NCBI GenBank assembly: GCA_022925895.1
Contig: JAKSYS010000769.1
Coordinates: 1-26,610 of the forward strand
Length of the DNA: 26,610 bases
Direction of reading: 5' to 3'
DNA from: Fragilaria crotonensis
Lineage: Eukaryota; Bacillariophyta; Fragilariophyceae; Fragilariales; Fragilariaceae
In this document: positions 1 to 9,745 of the stretch, in pieces
Layout: every line of letters begins with the position of its first letter
Numbering within the stretch: the stretch's first letter is position 1
Position numbers and translations under genes: made by a program
The notes under the pieces: model-generated
Databases searched by the model: none
Told to the model about the DNA's origin: nothing
The model's input: only the letters and a program-made list of their open reading frames with translations

Positions 1-1
1 G

Positions 2-328
2 GAGGACGCCTACAGTGGCCTTGCTGGATTGTACGTTGCTGGGTGGTTAAAACGAGGACCGAGTGGAATTATTGGCACGAATATTGCCGATGCAAAGGAT
101 ACAGTCGGTTCAATATTAAAGGATATGGAGAATTATGTCCCCAAAAAGGACACTGCGACTTCCCTCACGGATATCCTCAAAGGACGGCAAGTGAAAGTTG
201 TCGACTGGGATGCGTATCAGCGTATCGTAGAATTCGAGAATGAACCGGAACGAAAACGAAGCAAGGATCAGCCTCGCGATAAGATTTCTACACGTGAAGG
301 TTTATTGAATGTTGCGTTTGGGACATAA
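2..328 (+). CDS. C-terminal part of NADPH:adrenodoxin/ferredoxin reductase (partial, 5' end outside window)
   Basis: The frame is open from base 2 (EDAYSGLAGLYVAGW...) to the TAA at 326-328, giving about 108 residues. The segment YVAGWLKRGPSGIIGTN, followed by a D-A-x-D-T helix, is the conserved C-terminal NADP/FAD-contacting motif of the adrenodoxin reductase family (human FDXR, yeast Arh1), where the consensus is GW-x-KRGP-x-G-x-I. The rest (helix with KDMENYVP, then a DWDAYQRI segment and a short charged tail) also matches the end of that family. These mitochondrial flavoproteins pass electrons from NADPH to a [2Fe-2S] ferredoxin used in Fe-S cluster, heme A or sterol chemistry. The FAD and NADPH Rossmann folds must lie upstream of the window, so intactness and targeting cannot be judged. 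The family call is firm. The exact physiological role is inferred. Confidence 0.85.
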   Translation, partial: EDAYSGLAGLYVAGWLKRGPSGIIGTNIADAKDTVGSILKDMENYVPKKDTATSLTDILKGRQVKVVDWDAYQRIVEFENEPERKRSKDQPRDKISTREGLLNVAFGT

Positions 329-1178
329 GAAACGTTGAAATTGATGTCCCGATTGCTTAATAGAAGATTGATGATCCTACCTGGATAGTGTTCGTTACGG
401 AGATTCATAGTGATTTGATGAGCTCCCTGAATCGTGCACGGAGTCACACCAGGTCTTTCCAATTCGTTGATGCGATCTGTTGTCGGCGTTCTACAATTCA
501 TCTCGTCCAGTGAGCAGACTAGTAGATGCCGAGCGAAATTCTGTCTTTTCGGCGTGCTAAACTATACCACGGGTCGGCTCCAAGCTATCCGAAATCGGAG
601 CTAGCTTGTCCTGCTGGGACGGCTTACTGAACCCGAGAAAACAAAACAGTGATCTCCATCATGCTAAAGATATCTTTTATGATATTTTTTTCATCCTCGC
701 CAATCTGACTTCGCTGGTGTTGCTATTGGTTTCGTTGATAGTCGTACGCCCTGGGGAGAGGGTATGGGCACTGTCGCCTAGTGATTGCACACGTTGCATA
801 CTTGGATTGGCAAGACAGCCACACTCCCTTTGCGAAGCATTCGCACCGTGCGCTGCAGTGGTCCGGAATGCGTAGAATTCTTTGAGGATCACCACCGGAC
901 AGGATAAACCTTCTAGGAGCGCACGGACCATGTGAACAACAAAAGGAATGGTAGATCATCCTATTCGCCGAACATCCTATGCGCCACCCTTGCAAACCGT
1001 TGAATAGAGTGGATGATGCTCTGTATGACATTGTAAATTGTCGCCTCGCATACGTCCGATTGACCAAGAGACACGAAACACTTTCTACTCTAGCGGGATC
1101 GAAATAAATGAGTAGCATACTGAAAAGATACTCAATCATGCTACCTATACATGTACGAGGCGCATACTCTCAGCCTTG
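329..1178. other. Intergenic spacer, no supported gene
   Basis: About 850 bp lie between the reductase stop and the end of the LRR gene, which point toward each other. Only short open frames occur and none looks protein-like. A small imperfect hairpin (TCCG-AAAT-CGGA core, about 578-600) is the only structure noticed. This stretch presumably holds both 3' UTRs. Confidence 0.5.
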
Positions 1179-4171
1179 CTAGCCACACACATCAGAGTCC
1201 CCACAGCAGCTGCAGTCAATGCCACACCCAATGTCCCGCAGTGTAAGCTCCAGGTTCGTCGCAGCACAGAGCGCGGTCGGAATTTCGCCCACAAACGCAT
1301 TATCTACCAACACAATGCTCTCCAGATCAGTAAACGTCCCCGACCATGCTGGAATTGAGCCAGTCATCAAGTTATCACTCAGGTCGAGGTTTCGCAACGA
1401 CGTCAGATTGGAGAGCTCAGACGGGATGGTACCCGACAGTTGGTTTTGTTCCAAGTACAGATCCTTCAATGCCACCATCGTTCCAACCTCAAGGGGTATG
1501 GAGCCAGTCAAGCTGTTGCCAGATAAGTTGAGCACTTCAAGCATATCTAGCTGTCCAAATAATGTAGGAATGGCTCCGGTGAGTCTGCTGCCACGGACTT
1601 CTAGCCCACGGAGCTTGGGGATGGACCCGAGGCATGACGGCAGTGTGGAGCCGAGAGAGTTTCCAGATAGAATCAGAAACTGTAAGTCGGGGTACTGGCA
1701 AATCTCCAAGGGGATGCCTTGAGTGAACTGATTGGAGCTCATGTCCAGATGAGCTGTGCAGAGAAATCCATCGTCAGCCCACGCAACTGGATGAAACTGA
1801 AACGTGAACGGAAACAGGTACACTTACTCAAAGTCGGATATCCTGTGGGAATGGTCCCGGTGAGCTCATTGTTTGATGCAGCCAAAAACTCTATACCCAG
1901 CCAACCGATGTCACTCCGGAACGTGCCTGTGAAGGAATTGCCAGACAGATCGAAGTGCTTCAGGTTCGGCAGGTAGAAGAATGTGTTGCTAATCGGTCCA
2001 CTCAACCGATTGTAAGAGATGTCGATGTGTTGGACACGGTTGTCTTCTCCTGAAAGAAGGCTCGTGAAGTTGAAGTCGGGAGAGAGCTGCGCGTTGCCAA
2101 AGAAATTGTTGTGAGAAAGTGATAGAGTTTGCTTCCGAGTAAATCCGTTGGTGATGTTTGGAAGCATTCCTGTAAATTGGTTATAGTCCAACCAAACGAT
2201 ATCAAGAGCTGGAAAACCATCGAAGCTCAGCGGAAGAGGGCCTGACAGCGAATTATTCCTCACGTCGAGTGTAACCAAAGATTGCAGTCCGGAGATTGTC
2301 TCGTCCAGCGGACCCGATAAGCGATTCGATCTGACAACCAACGTGCGTAGAAGCGTCAATGAATACAGCTCATTCGGGATGGTCGAGTTCAACTTGTTGC
2401 TGGATAAATCCAGTTGGATTAAATTTGACGCTCCATTTATCGTCGATGGGATGCTACCTTCGATTTCATTCTCGCTGCAGTCTATCACTGACAAGGAAGT
2501 CATTCTTCCAATTGTCGATGGCAACGTCCCGCCCACCTTGTTCTTCGGAATGCGGAACGTTTCGGACGATGTCAGCAATCCGATCTCGTCGGGGATATTA
2601 CCTTGAAGGTTGTTTCGCGTAGCGTCGAACCCCGTGACAACTCGCCGCTCCGAAACGTCGTACAGGCAGAAGATCCCACTACTCCAATTGCATTCGTGCA
2701 AAGAAGGGTCCAGCCATTTCTCTTGATTGGTCCAGCCCTCCCCTCCAAGACTAAAGTACATCACAACCAGTGCATATCGCTGGGCAAAGGCCAATCCAAG
2801 GCCGCTCGTATCAATCGTATCAAACGACGACATCCAGCCGACAGCTCGAAATTGAGGTGAAGATGGGTCCTCGAGTTTCTCGGGTCTAGAAAGGAACGAC
2901 GCTGCCGCGACCAAGTCGTCAGAGAGGAACGTAGGTGATTGTGACGGGGTCATGGTGGGAGCATTTGTCACCCGTGCCGTTTCCGTCGTTTTGAAGACAG
3001 TGAGGAACAAGATCAAACTAACGATTCCGGCCAGGAAAAAGACAAGGGCAACGCAAACAAGGCGCCGGATGGGTCGTTCCTGAAGAAGGTGCTTGATGCC
3101 AATAGTAGTGGTGTCTGCGTAGACAATAGGCCAGTCAGCCTCTGAGTCCTTCACCGGGGTTGCTTGCACCACTTTTGCTTCATAACGACTAGCACGGAAC
3201 GAGGACTGGCTGAAGGACAGAGGTGAAGTGTTCGACGTATCTGGATCTTCACTGCCTGTCCACCTGTTGGTATTGCCCATTTGCTTCACTTCCATCGTCT
3301 TGTCAGTTGTGACGTAGCTAAGGGACCTTCCTGCCCGCTCTTGTTCTGCAGCAAAGCGAATAGCCAGCTGTTCAGCGACCTCTTGATCGGCACCCATTGA
3401 CATCATGTACCCGACCAATAGCTCGAGCGATACGTCGTCCTCGTAATCACTACCCAGGTCCTGCCGGAGTCGCTCGCTATAGACATCGGGAGTAAGCTCA
3501 GACTCATTATCGCCAGCGAAACTCTGAAGACCTGATCCGAATGCGACACCTCCATGCTCGAACCCAGACGCTTGCTTCAGTTGTGAATCTCCCATGTAAG
3601 CAAGCCTGCCTCGAGCAGTCGCGGGTACATGACGTGAGGGATGCATGAGTGCATCCTCGTCCGACCACACGTCTCGATGACGACCTTCCTCGTGCAACGC
3701 GCTCAAAGTCGACACTGTTGGATCACGAAGGTCGAAATTCACACGAGAAGAGTTTGAACGCGTATGCGAGACCATTTCTGAGGATTGCAACGCTGTTTCG
3801 GTACCCCGTGCCTCATGTAAGTTCCACCTTTCCTCGTCGAAAGTTAAAGGCTCCTCAGAACTCGGCCTACTCGTTTTCCTCTCCTTGTGTTTCTTTTTCG
3901 TGTCTTTAGATTTCTTGTCCTTGGCTTTGGATTTCTTCTCCTTTGACTTCTTTTCCTTTGCTGCCTTCTGTTCCGTGGGTCCAGCTCCTAACGGAGCGAA
4001 AGGCTCTCCGAACACCGCAACGAAGGCATTCGTATCGACGGAGGGCGTAACGTTCGAAGGCTGAAAATTATCGCGCGGCTCGGAGCTCACTAGACCCTGC
4101 TCTTCTGCATCGGTTATCATTGTCCATCCCTGCATCAGGGCGTCATATCCTTTGGTCGTCGATCCATTCAT
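1179..4171 (-). CDS. Type II membrane leucine-rich-repeat protein, two exons
   Basis: Exon 1 runs 4171-1828 and exon 2 runs 1753-1179. The 74-bp intron (1827-1754) has a GTAAGTG donor, a CTGAC branch-like motif and an ACAG acceptor. Splicing restores a perfect LRR unit (PTL-T-HLDMSSNQF) and gives 972 residues. The N-terminal ~365 residues are hydrophilic and low in complexity, with a Lys/Ser-rich stretch at about 69-100. A single transmembrane helix follows at about 370-393. Then comes an LRR N-cap with the pattern YALVVMYFSLGGEGW...W...C.W....C (about 466-502), roughly 16 plant-type repeats (L-x-x-L-x-L-x-x-N-x-L-x-G-x-I-P) and a Cys-rich cap near the end (CGIDCSCCGDSDVC). There is no signal peptide and no kinase. 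The layout predicts a type II protein with its LRRs outside the cell or in a lumen. Such proteins are abundant in diatoms and are presumed to bind ligands or surfaces; the ligand is unknown. The ATG at 4171 opens the long frame. Confidence 0.9.
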
Positions 4172-4633
4172 CCTTCTTCCGCGTTATCATCAACAAATTC
4201 GGCAACGCAGTAAAACTAGCCAATTTTACCTCGTATGGGTGTACGTACCATTGCCTCGTACCTACAGAAATCATTTGTGCCACTGTCACTTATGAACGAA
4301 CCACCAAAAATTGAGTCATAAGTTTGCCATCAATTCGGTGGAATTAGTTAAGCCTGAGACACGATTCGTGACCACAAACGTCGTACGGTACTAGCGAAAT
4401 CGTCGCAGTTCCGTCTGTCGCTTAAACATATAATATTCCTGCCTTCAAGCGGGATCAGAAATATAGCAGTCTCAGATGAGATACTATCCCCATTGTGGAA
4501 ATGTGACATATGCCTTCCTTAAGCTTCAGAACTGCTGCTGAAACGAAACATGTAAGCCCGGATTCTCTGGATGTCCTATTCTATTGAGAGGGAATTATGT
4601 TTAGTATGCATACGGCGGCGAATTGGAATGATC
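4172..4633. other. Intergenic spacer upstream of the LRR gene
   Basis: About 460 bp lie between the LRR start codon and the target-site duplication of the copia element. It should contain the LRR promoter and 5' UTR. I see no TATA box I would defend and no coding potential. The retrotransposon sits about 470 bp upstream of the LRR start and is in the same orientation. Confidence 0.4.
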
Positions 4634-4638
4634 AGTCG

Positions 4639-4728
4639 TGTCAGAATCTCCTGATCGGAGTACCATACAAGAATACGGTATTGATCCTAGAAGAGTGGGT
4701 ACAGTACTACTTTCTACTGTATCCCTCA
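4639..4728 (-). repeat. 3' LTR of the copia element (90 bp)
   Basis: On the plus strand it begins TGTCAGAATCTCCTGATC and ends ACTGTATCCCTCA. It differs from the other LTR only in one short stretch (GGAGT here, ACT there), including a 2-bp length difference. At 88-90 bp the LTRs are near the lower limit for Ty1/copia. Confidence 0.93.
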
Positions 4729-6257
4729 CCCCCCCCCATGCTCTCTAGTATGTATAAACGCGAGCCCATAGGGTCCCAGGGGGAAATACTGGAGAGCAGA
4801 AGTCCGCATAGGCGACGTGCATCCCGAGAATGCATGTACGTAAGCGGGTTGGGTCACCGGGTATGAAGCGGTGAGGGGGAATGGGGGCACACGGCCCATG
4901 TATATGTCCGCGTGTTGGTGGAATTTAATACGGCCAGTTGCCTTCGTCATGGAGTCGCTAATGTTGTGATCCGTCCGAATGGGGACTGCGGTGAGCTGAG
5001 ACCTGTAGAAGCCCAATCCAGAAGGGCAAAGTAGCGGATGTCCACGTGTCGAGTCCGTTTGGTGGGGGCCTGTGCTTCCACCATAAAAAGGGCGCCGGTA
5101 TTATCCACATGCAGTTGTGTCGGAGTCTGTTGTGGGAAACCCAAATCCTGGAGGATTGAGCGCACGTACAATATCATTTTACCCGTATCGGCTGCGCTAA
5201 CAAACTCAGCTTCCGTACTGGAGAGTGCCACAGCTTTTTGATAGCGTGTCTTATAGACAATGGCGGCACCAGAGAGCATGATGATCATACCGCTGATGGA
5301 GCGTCGGTGGGAGAAGTCAGAACCCCAATCGGAATCCGAGAAGGCAATGGGTTTAGCGGGGTCGTATTTCAGGAGTGGCAACGCGTTTGCCGAGGTGGAG
5401 TATGGGGTGGGTAGCCGTGCATCAGGAAGATCCATACGTGGAGACTGACGCCAGAAAATCAGACCATCTTCCCGAGTATTGTTAAGGAAGGCGAACACCG
5501 CTTTGACTGCAGAGTAGTGAGGAGATGCGGGATTTGCACCATATTGAGAGAGTTTTGTGGTAGACAAGGAGATTTCTGGCCGTGCGAGAACCAGTGCATA
5601 GATGAGTTCACCAACTGCAGTCCGATAGGAAAACCCCATATGTTGCTGGAGTTGTTGTTGTTCCTGTGCAGAGGCAGGGCGCTCCGTGAGTTCCAGTTGG
5701 CGTTGGTATGCCGGGTCGTGACGCATTGGGGTAGGTTGATGCGAGGCTTTAAGGTTGAGCCAGCCATGGTTGTCCAAAATTTTAAGTAAGTAATCCTGAC
5801 ATGAAATCTTTATATACCAGTGGTCTGTAAAACATTAACGCCATTAAATTTGCGAATCAGCCCAAGATCATTGAGGGGTACTTTAAGATAGGAACCAATT
5901 GCGGTGATAATTGTTTTACAAGCCTATTTGTCATGGGCTGACACGGAGAAATCGTCTACCTGTCTGAGGAGGAGTTGCAAGTGTTGAGTGGCAGGATCCT
6001 GGCGACTGTACAAGCATTTCTCATGTGTTGTCGCACGGAACTGTAACTTCTTGGTGATAATATGATGGATGTGGTGTTCCCAAAGGCGCGGGGATTCTGG
6101 GTGACCCTGAAGTGCTTGTTGCACTGGTAATACATAGCCCTCCGGGATGGGGGGTTGCCCTTCCGATTCTGTCCACCATTCGGCAAATTGGTCATCGATG
6201 ATCATAAAGAAGGGTTGGACTGGGGGCGGAGCTTCAGCAAAAGCGTTGCCTGCATCC
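4726..6257 (-). pseudogene. copia reverse transcriptase / RNase H, truncated and frameshifted
   Basis: RT homology resumes at 6257 exactly with a D-x-x-N-A-F motif (DAGNAFAEAPPP), which holds the first catalytic Asp of the palm. The fingers and the integrase-RT linker are missing. Next come the family motif ALQGHPESPRLWEHHI and the active site LLLRQVDDF, QVDD replacing the usual YVDD. An in-frame TAG follows at 5926-5924. A one-base frameshift near 5815-5820 leads to the RNase H frame (5777-4947), which carries FSDSDWGSD, SSTEAEF and HVDNTGAL with RTRHVDIRY. Another frameshift near 4998 moves coding into the last frame (TAVPIRTDHNISDSMTKA...). That frame runs to the TGA that is itself the first three bases of the 3' LTR. 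RNase H acidic residues are present, but the protein cannot be made whole. Confidence 0.85.
4729..4737 (-). promoter_or_regulatory. Polypurine tract of the copia element
   Basis: Nine consecutive G on the minus strand lie directly against the TGAGGG start of the 3' LTR. This is the classic position and composition of the primer for plus-strand synthesis. Confidence 0.85.
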
Positions 6258-7875
6258 GCTCCTCATCAAAATAAATGATGTTGCGATCGGTTGCCCCAAA
6301 GCGGAGGAACCGACCGTCGTAATGATGTGGGTCACCTTTGGTAGTAGGGCGGGGACCACTGCGTTTCACCAAAACTCGCGAGCCGAACGTGCGGATGTGT
6401 TTGACATTCGCACGTCGTCCTGTCCAGAGATTGTACGGCACGCCCTTCACCCCTTCATGGTAGAGGCGGTTGTGAATGTATGCCGCATAGACCAGGGCAT
6501 CCGCCCAAAAATAAATGGGCATGGCTGCAGAATATAAAAGGCAACGCGTCATCTCGCCAAGGGTACGGTGGGGGCGTTCTGCAAGACCATTTTGAGAAGA
6601 AGTGTCTGTCGCAGTCTTTTTCAAAGTGTAGCCATGTTCGATCAAGATCTGACGGAACTGTGGTGACTCCGCTAGGGAGCCTTCTCCATCTGTACGTAGG
6701 GTCTTCACAACGCGGGCATGGGTGCCATGTGTCTGCAGGAACAGTCTGATGAGAGCAGGTGGGACGGACTTAGAGCGGAGTGGGAATATCCAGATGTACC
6801 GGGTACACCGATCAATGATTAGCAAATAGCACACAAACCCTTGGCGACTTTCCACCAGCTTGGGTGAGGGTGGGGCTTGACGGTCATAGACTGCCATGAG
6901 GTTCCCGGGTCCACGAAAGAAGCCAATGTCCATATGAAACACTTGACCAGGGGTTAAAGGTGTCCGCAACTTAGTTTCTGGTCCCCGGGGTGCTTTCTTC
7001 AAAGTAGCCACATCACATGCACGACAGCGAACCAAAGGTGGGATGGTCGACTGACGGAATGCTGGTACGCCGTCCACGTGTTGCTGCGTCAGACGGAGTT
7101 TGTGTTCCGAGCAATGGGCGAGGCGTTGGTGCCAGACTTCGAAGTTCAGGATATCTGCCTCCATTTTGGGTGTAGATAGCTGACTGACCGTATGGAATAG
7201 GGAGGTCGCAAGTGGGATGGCAGTGGGGACATGTACATAATCAAGAAAGGTGTCAGTCATACCGCTGTATGTATAGTCCACCAGTGGCTGCAAAGTTGCG
7301 TGGAGAGATGAAATGGTACCCTCCTGGTGGGCTGGTGGGGATGTGCACCTGGGGTTGTGTCCTGCCGCAGCTTCAAAGGACTCCGCTACAACTGTAGGGA
7401 TGAACTGCATATCCTGGATATAATAGACCCCTTTTGATCGGATTGTGGGGTAGCGAGACACTATGCCATCCTTATCATCGTAAAATGTAATCCAGCCACC
7501 CTGTGTACTCGGGGTGGCTTCCTGGGTCCATCGATGTATTCGCGGATGAGTTTGAGCATGATGTTCCAGGGAGAAAATTGTGCCTGCGATACTGGGGGCA
7601 TAGACGAAGAGGATACGATCCGTGGTCTCCATCTCCGGATTGCGCACATGTGCATACCCCTCCCCGGCGGCCTTGGTCACAGTGCCATCGTAGCCAGTAA
7701 TTTCATAGCGGGTGTCTTCGGTGAAATCATGGAGGATGTGGCGGAGTCCGGTTGCACAAACCGAGGCTCCAGTGTCGGCCAAATCGCGCTGCTGGACTGC
7801 GGAGACCGAAACTATAACACTGGTGTGTTGCACCTGTCCGGCTGGAATAGCAGGCAGCCTGTTGTTCTTGTTCCC
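6258..7875 (-). CDS. copia protease and integrase
   Basis: The frame is uninterrupted for 543 codons from the GTG at 7833 (AIPAGQVQHTS continues upstream in frame) to 6202. The retroviral-type aspartic protease motif DTGAS is at residues 20-24 counted from 7833. A GAG-pre-integrase HHCC zinc finger follows (WHQRLAH... RCRAC, about 235-273). The integrase core has its catalytic triad: D302 (HMDIGF), D382 (RTDGEG) and E419 (NGLAER). Order and spacing are those of Ty1/copia. The C-terminal part reaches the usual RYYD-like segment (NIIYFDEE) and then stops being homologous at about 6258, where a deletion joins it to RT sequence in another frame. Protease and integrase look intact and are the best-preserved part of the element. 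Confidence 0.88.
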
Positions 7876-9745
7876 ACTGTGGCGCGGTATTATCCTGAAT
7901 CTGGTGAAGAAGGGGAAACTTTACCGGGTGTATGACATCGGTCAGGTCGGCTACTCCGGCGTCGTCAGTCAGGCCAGATACCGAAGGCATTGCTTGCAAA
8001 CGGTACAGAGTGGCACCAGGATCATCCTCCACATCCTCGTCATCGTCAGAGTAACCGAGAAGTGTGTCTGTGATGTCGGCAATCAAACTGTCCACATCGG
8101 GGATATTCTGATGCATCAGGTGTCCCTGTAGTTTATTTGCCAGAGCTGCACGGGTGTGCATGCAACTGTGGCGTTGTTGTGGATGATTGGCCTGTTTATG
8201 TTTATGAAGGATGGATTGAACCGTAGGCGGGTGTGCCTGAATGTATTCCAGACATGCCGCGACTTTTGGGAGCATTCTGAAGTCCGCAAGTTCATGGCCA
8301 TATATGGCACATGCCGGGCACTGGACATCCTTGGGTAAGCGGGCGTCGGAACCCAGGCGGGTCCGCTGTGCAGGGGGACCACGTCGAGTCCGAGTAGGCA
8401 CATTGTGACTACTTGCTGGAGATGGGGAGTCATCCGAAGAGGCTCTGGTCACGTTAAGTCGTGCCGGGGCGTATGCCTCCGATGGCGATGGCATAGGTAA
8501 GGTGGCCGGATGGGAATCTAGGGTTATCGGTATTTGTAAGAAACAGAGACGATGGGCCAGGGGCCCGGTGGGGGGATGTTGCTCCAAGTCGTGTACCAGT
8601 TGTGCTGCCGAGAGAGCATAGCGGCGCACTTGTTGCATCCCTTGGAGAAACATGAGGACTTGCTCTCGGTCGGTATAGTGACGTTGATACTTAGTTTGAA
8701 ACTGGAAAAACTCTTGGAGTTGAGAGGCATACTCAAAGGGATGAGCCGTGGAGTCCACCGGTGGCGGGGTGCTAAGTAAACTCAGGTTCTTGGCCTCCAC
8801 CATGAGGGTTGCTGCCAGGATTGCCTTGAGGAGGTTATAACCATCCCGAGTCCGATTATACATCTGGAGGAGACCACGATAGATGGGTTCTGTTGGATCC
8901 AGAATCCCTTCTTCTTCCAGGCGTGCATAGATGGCCGCACTATACTTGGAGTAGACTGGCGAATCCCTGGCGAGTCTGTCCGTGGGGTAGACTGTCATCA
9001 TGGGGTCCTCCAGATTTTCAATCTGGAGTTGATCAAATGTCTTGATGGGGACCCCGTATTGCCAAACAAAGTCCACAAAACCATTGTAAAATTTGATCAC
9101 AGCTTTCCGTTCCCGTGTGCAAAGTTGTGTTGGCGTGGACGTAGAACGGAGACGTGGAAGTTGATATTCCGGATTCGTGTACTTGTTGTTATCCTCATCT
9201 GGTAAGCTGCTGGGTGACATCGCCGTGGAATCCATGGGTGGCGGTGATGATTTGGAACCCTGTAATGTCTCCTGGTAATTCACATTAGGAAAGCGACGTC
9301 GAGTGGGTGTGGGACTCTGTTTGGGAGGGGAGTCCTGTAGTGCAGGGTTATCCTCGTCCTCCACAGGTACCATGCGGGCGGCATTGGTGTCGTCGCGAAC
9401 TCCATTCAGAAGTTCCTGTTGGATCTGTCTTGCCTGGCCAGAGAAATTATCGAGGTCGGCAATCAGTGATTCCACTTGTGCATCACAGTACTGATCCAAG
9501 GTTGCCTTTTGAGCCGAGCATTGTGTGGCCATGGTGTGTTGTATCTGCTCAATAGCTTCTGTAACTACCGATTGTATTTGTGTCTGAGAGTGTTCCATAC
9601 GCTGATGGTGGCGGGTGGTTGCCTGATCCTCCAAGGCATGGGCATGCTCAGTGAGGTTGTCCCAAGCTTCATCAATGAGAGCTTGGTACATGTTGCCCTG
9701 GGGGGCTGGGAGTACCGGGTAGCACAGGGGGCAGATGGGGTTGCA
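7850..9745 (-). CDS. copia gag, C-terminal part with degenerate zinc knuckle
   Basis: The frame is open from 10237 to 7727. I regard about 9745-7850 as the real coding part because it overlaps the preceding and following frames. It begins with an amphipathic, coiled-coil-like stretch (DEAWDNLTEHAHALEDQATT..., then IEQIQHTM). A capsid-like core follows, with helical segments such as FYNGFVDFVWQYGVPIKTFD and DGYNLLKAILAATLMVEAK. A nucleocapsid motif lies near 8263-8325: CPACAIYGHELADF. In a CCHC knuckle (C-x2-C-x4-H-x4-C) the last position should be Cys but is Phe (TTC), so zinc binding is probably lost. An acidic stretch (SDDDEDVEDD) follows. The transition into the protease frame is again +1, near 7850-7900. 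Confidence 0.7.

Noticed and set aside
723-1139. 138-codon minus-strand frame between the reductase and LRR genes
   Set aside because: Composition is Cys/Arg-rich and erratic, there is no recognisable motif, and it overlaps other frames of equal length. Treated as noise.
4597-4866. Plus-strand open frame across the copia LTR end
   Set aside because: It crosses the LTR, polypurine tract and pol end on the antisense strand, so it is a chance frame.
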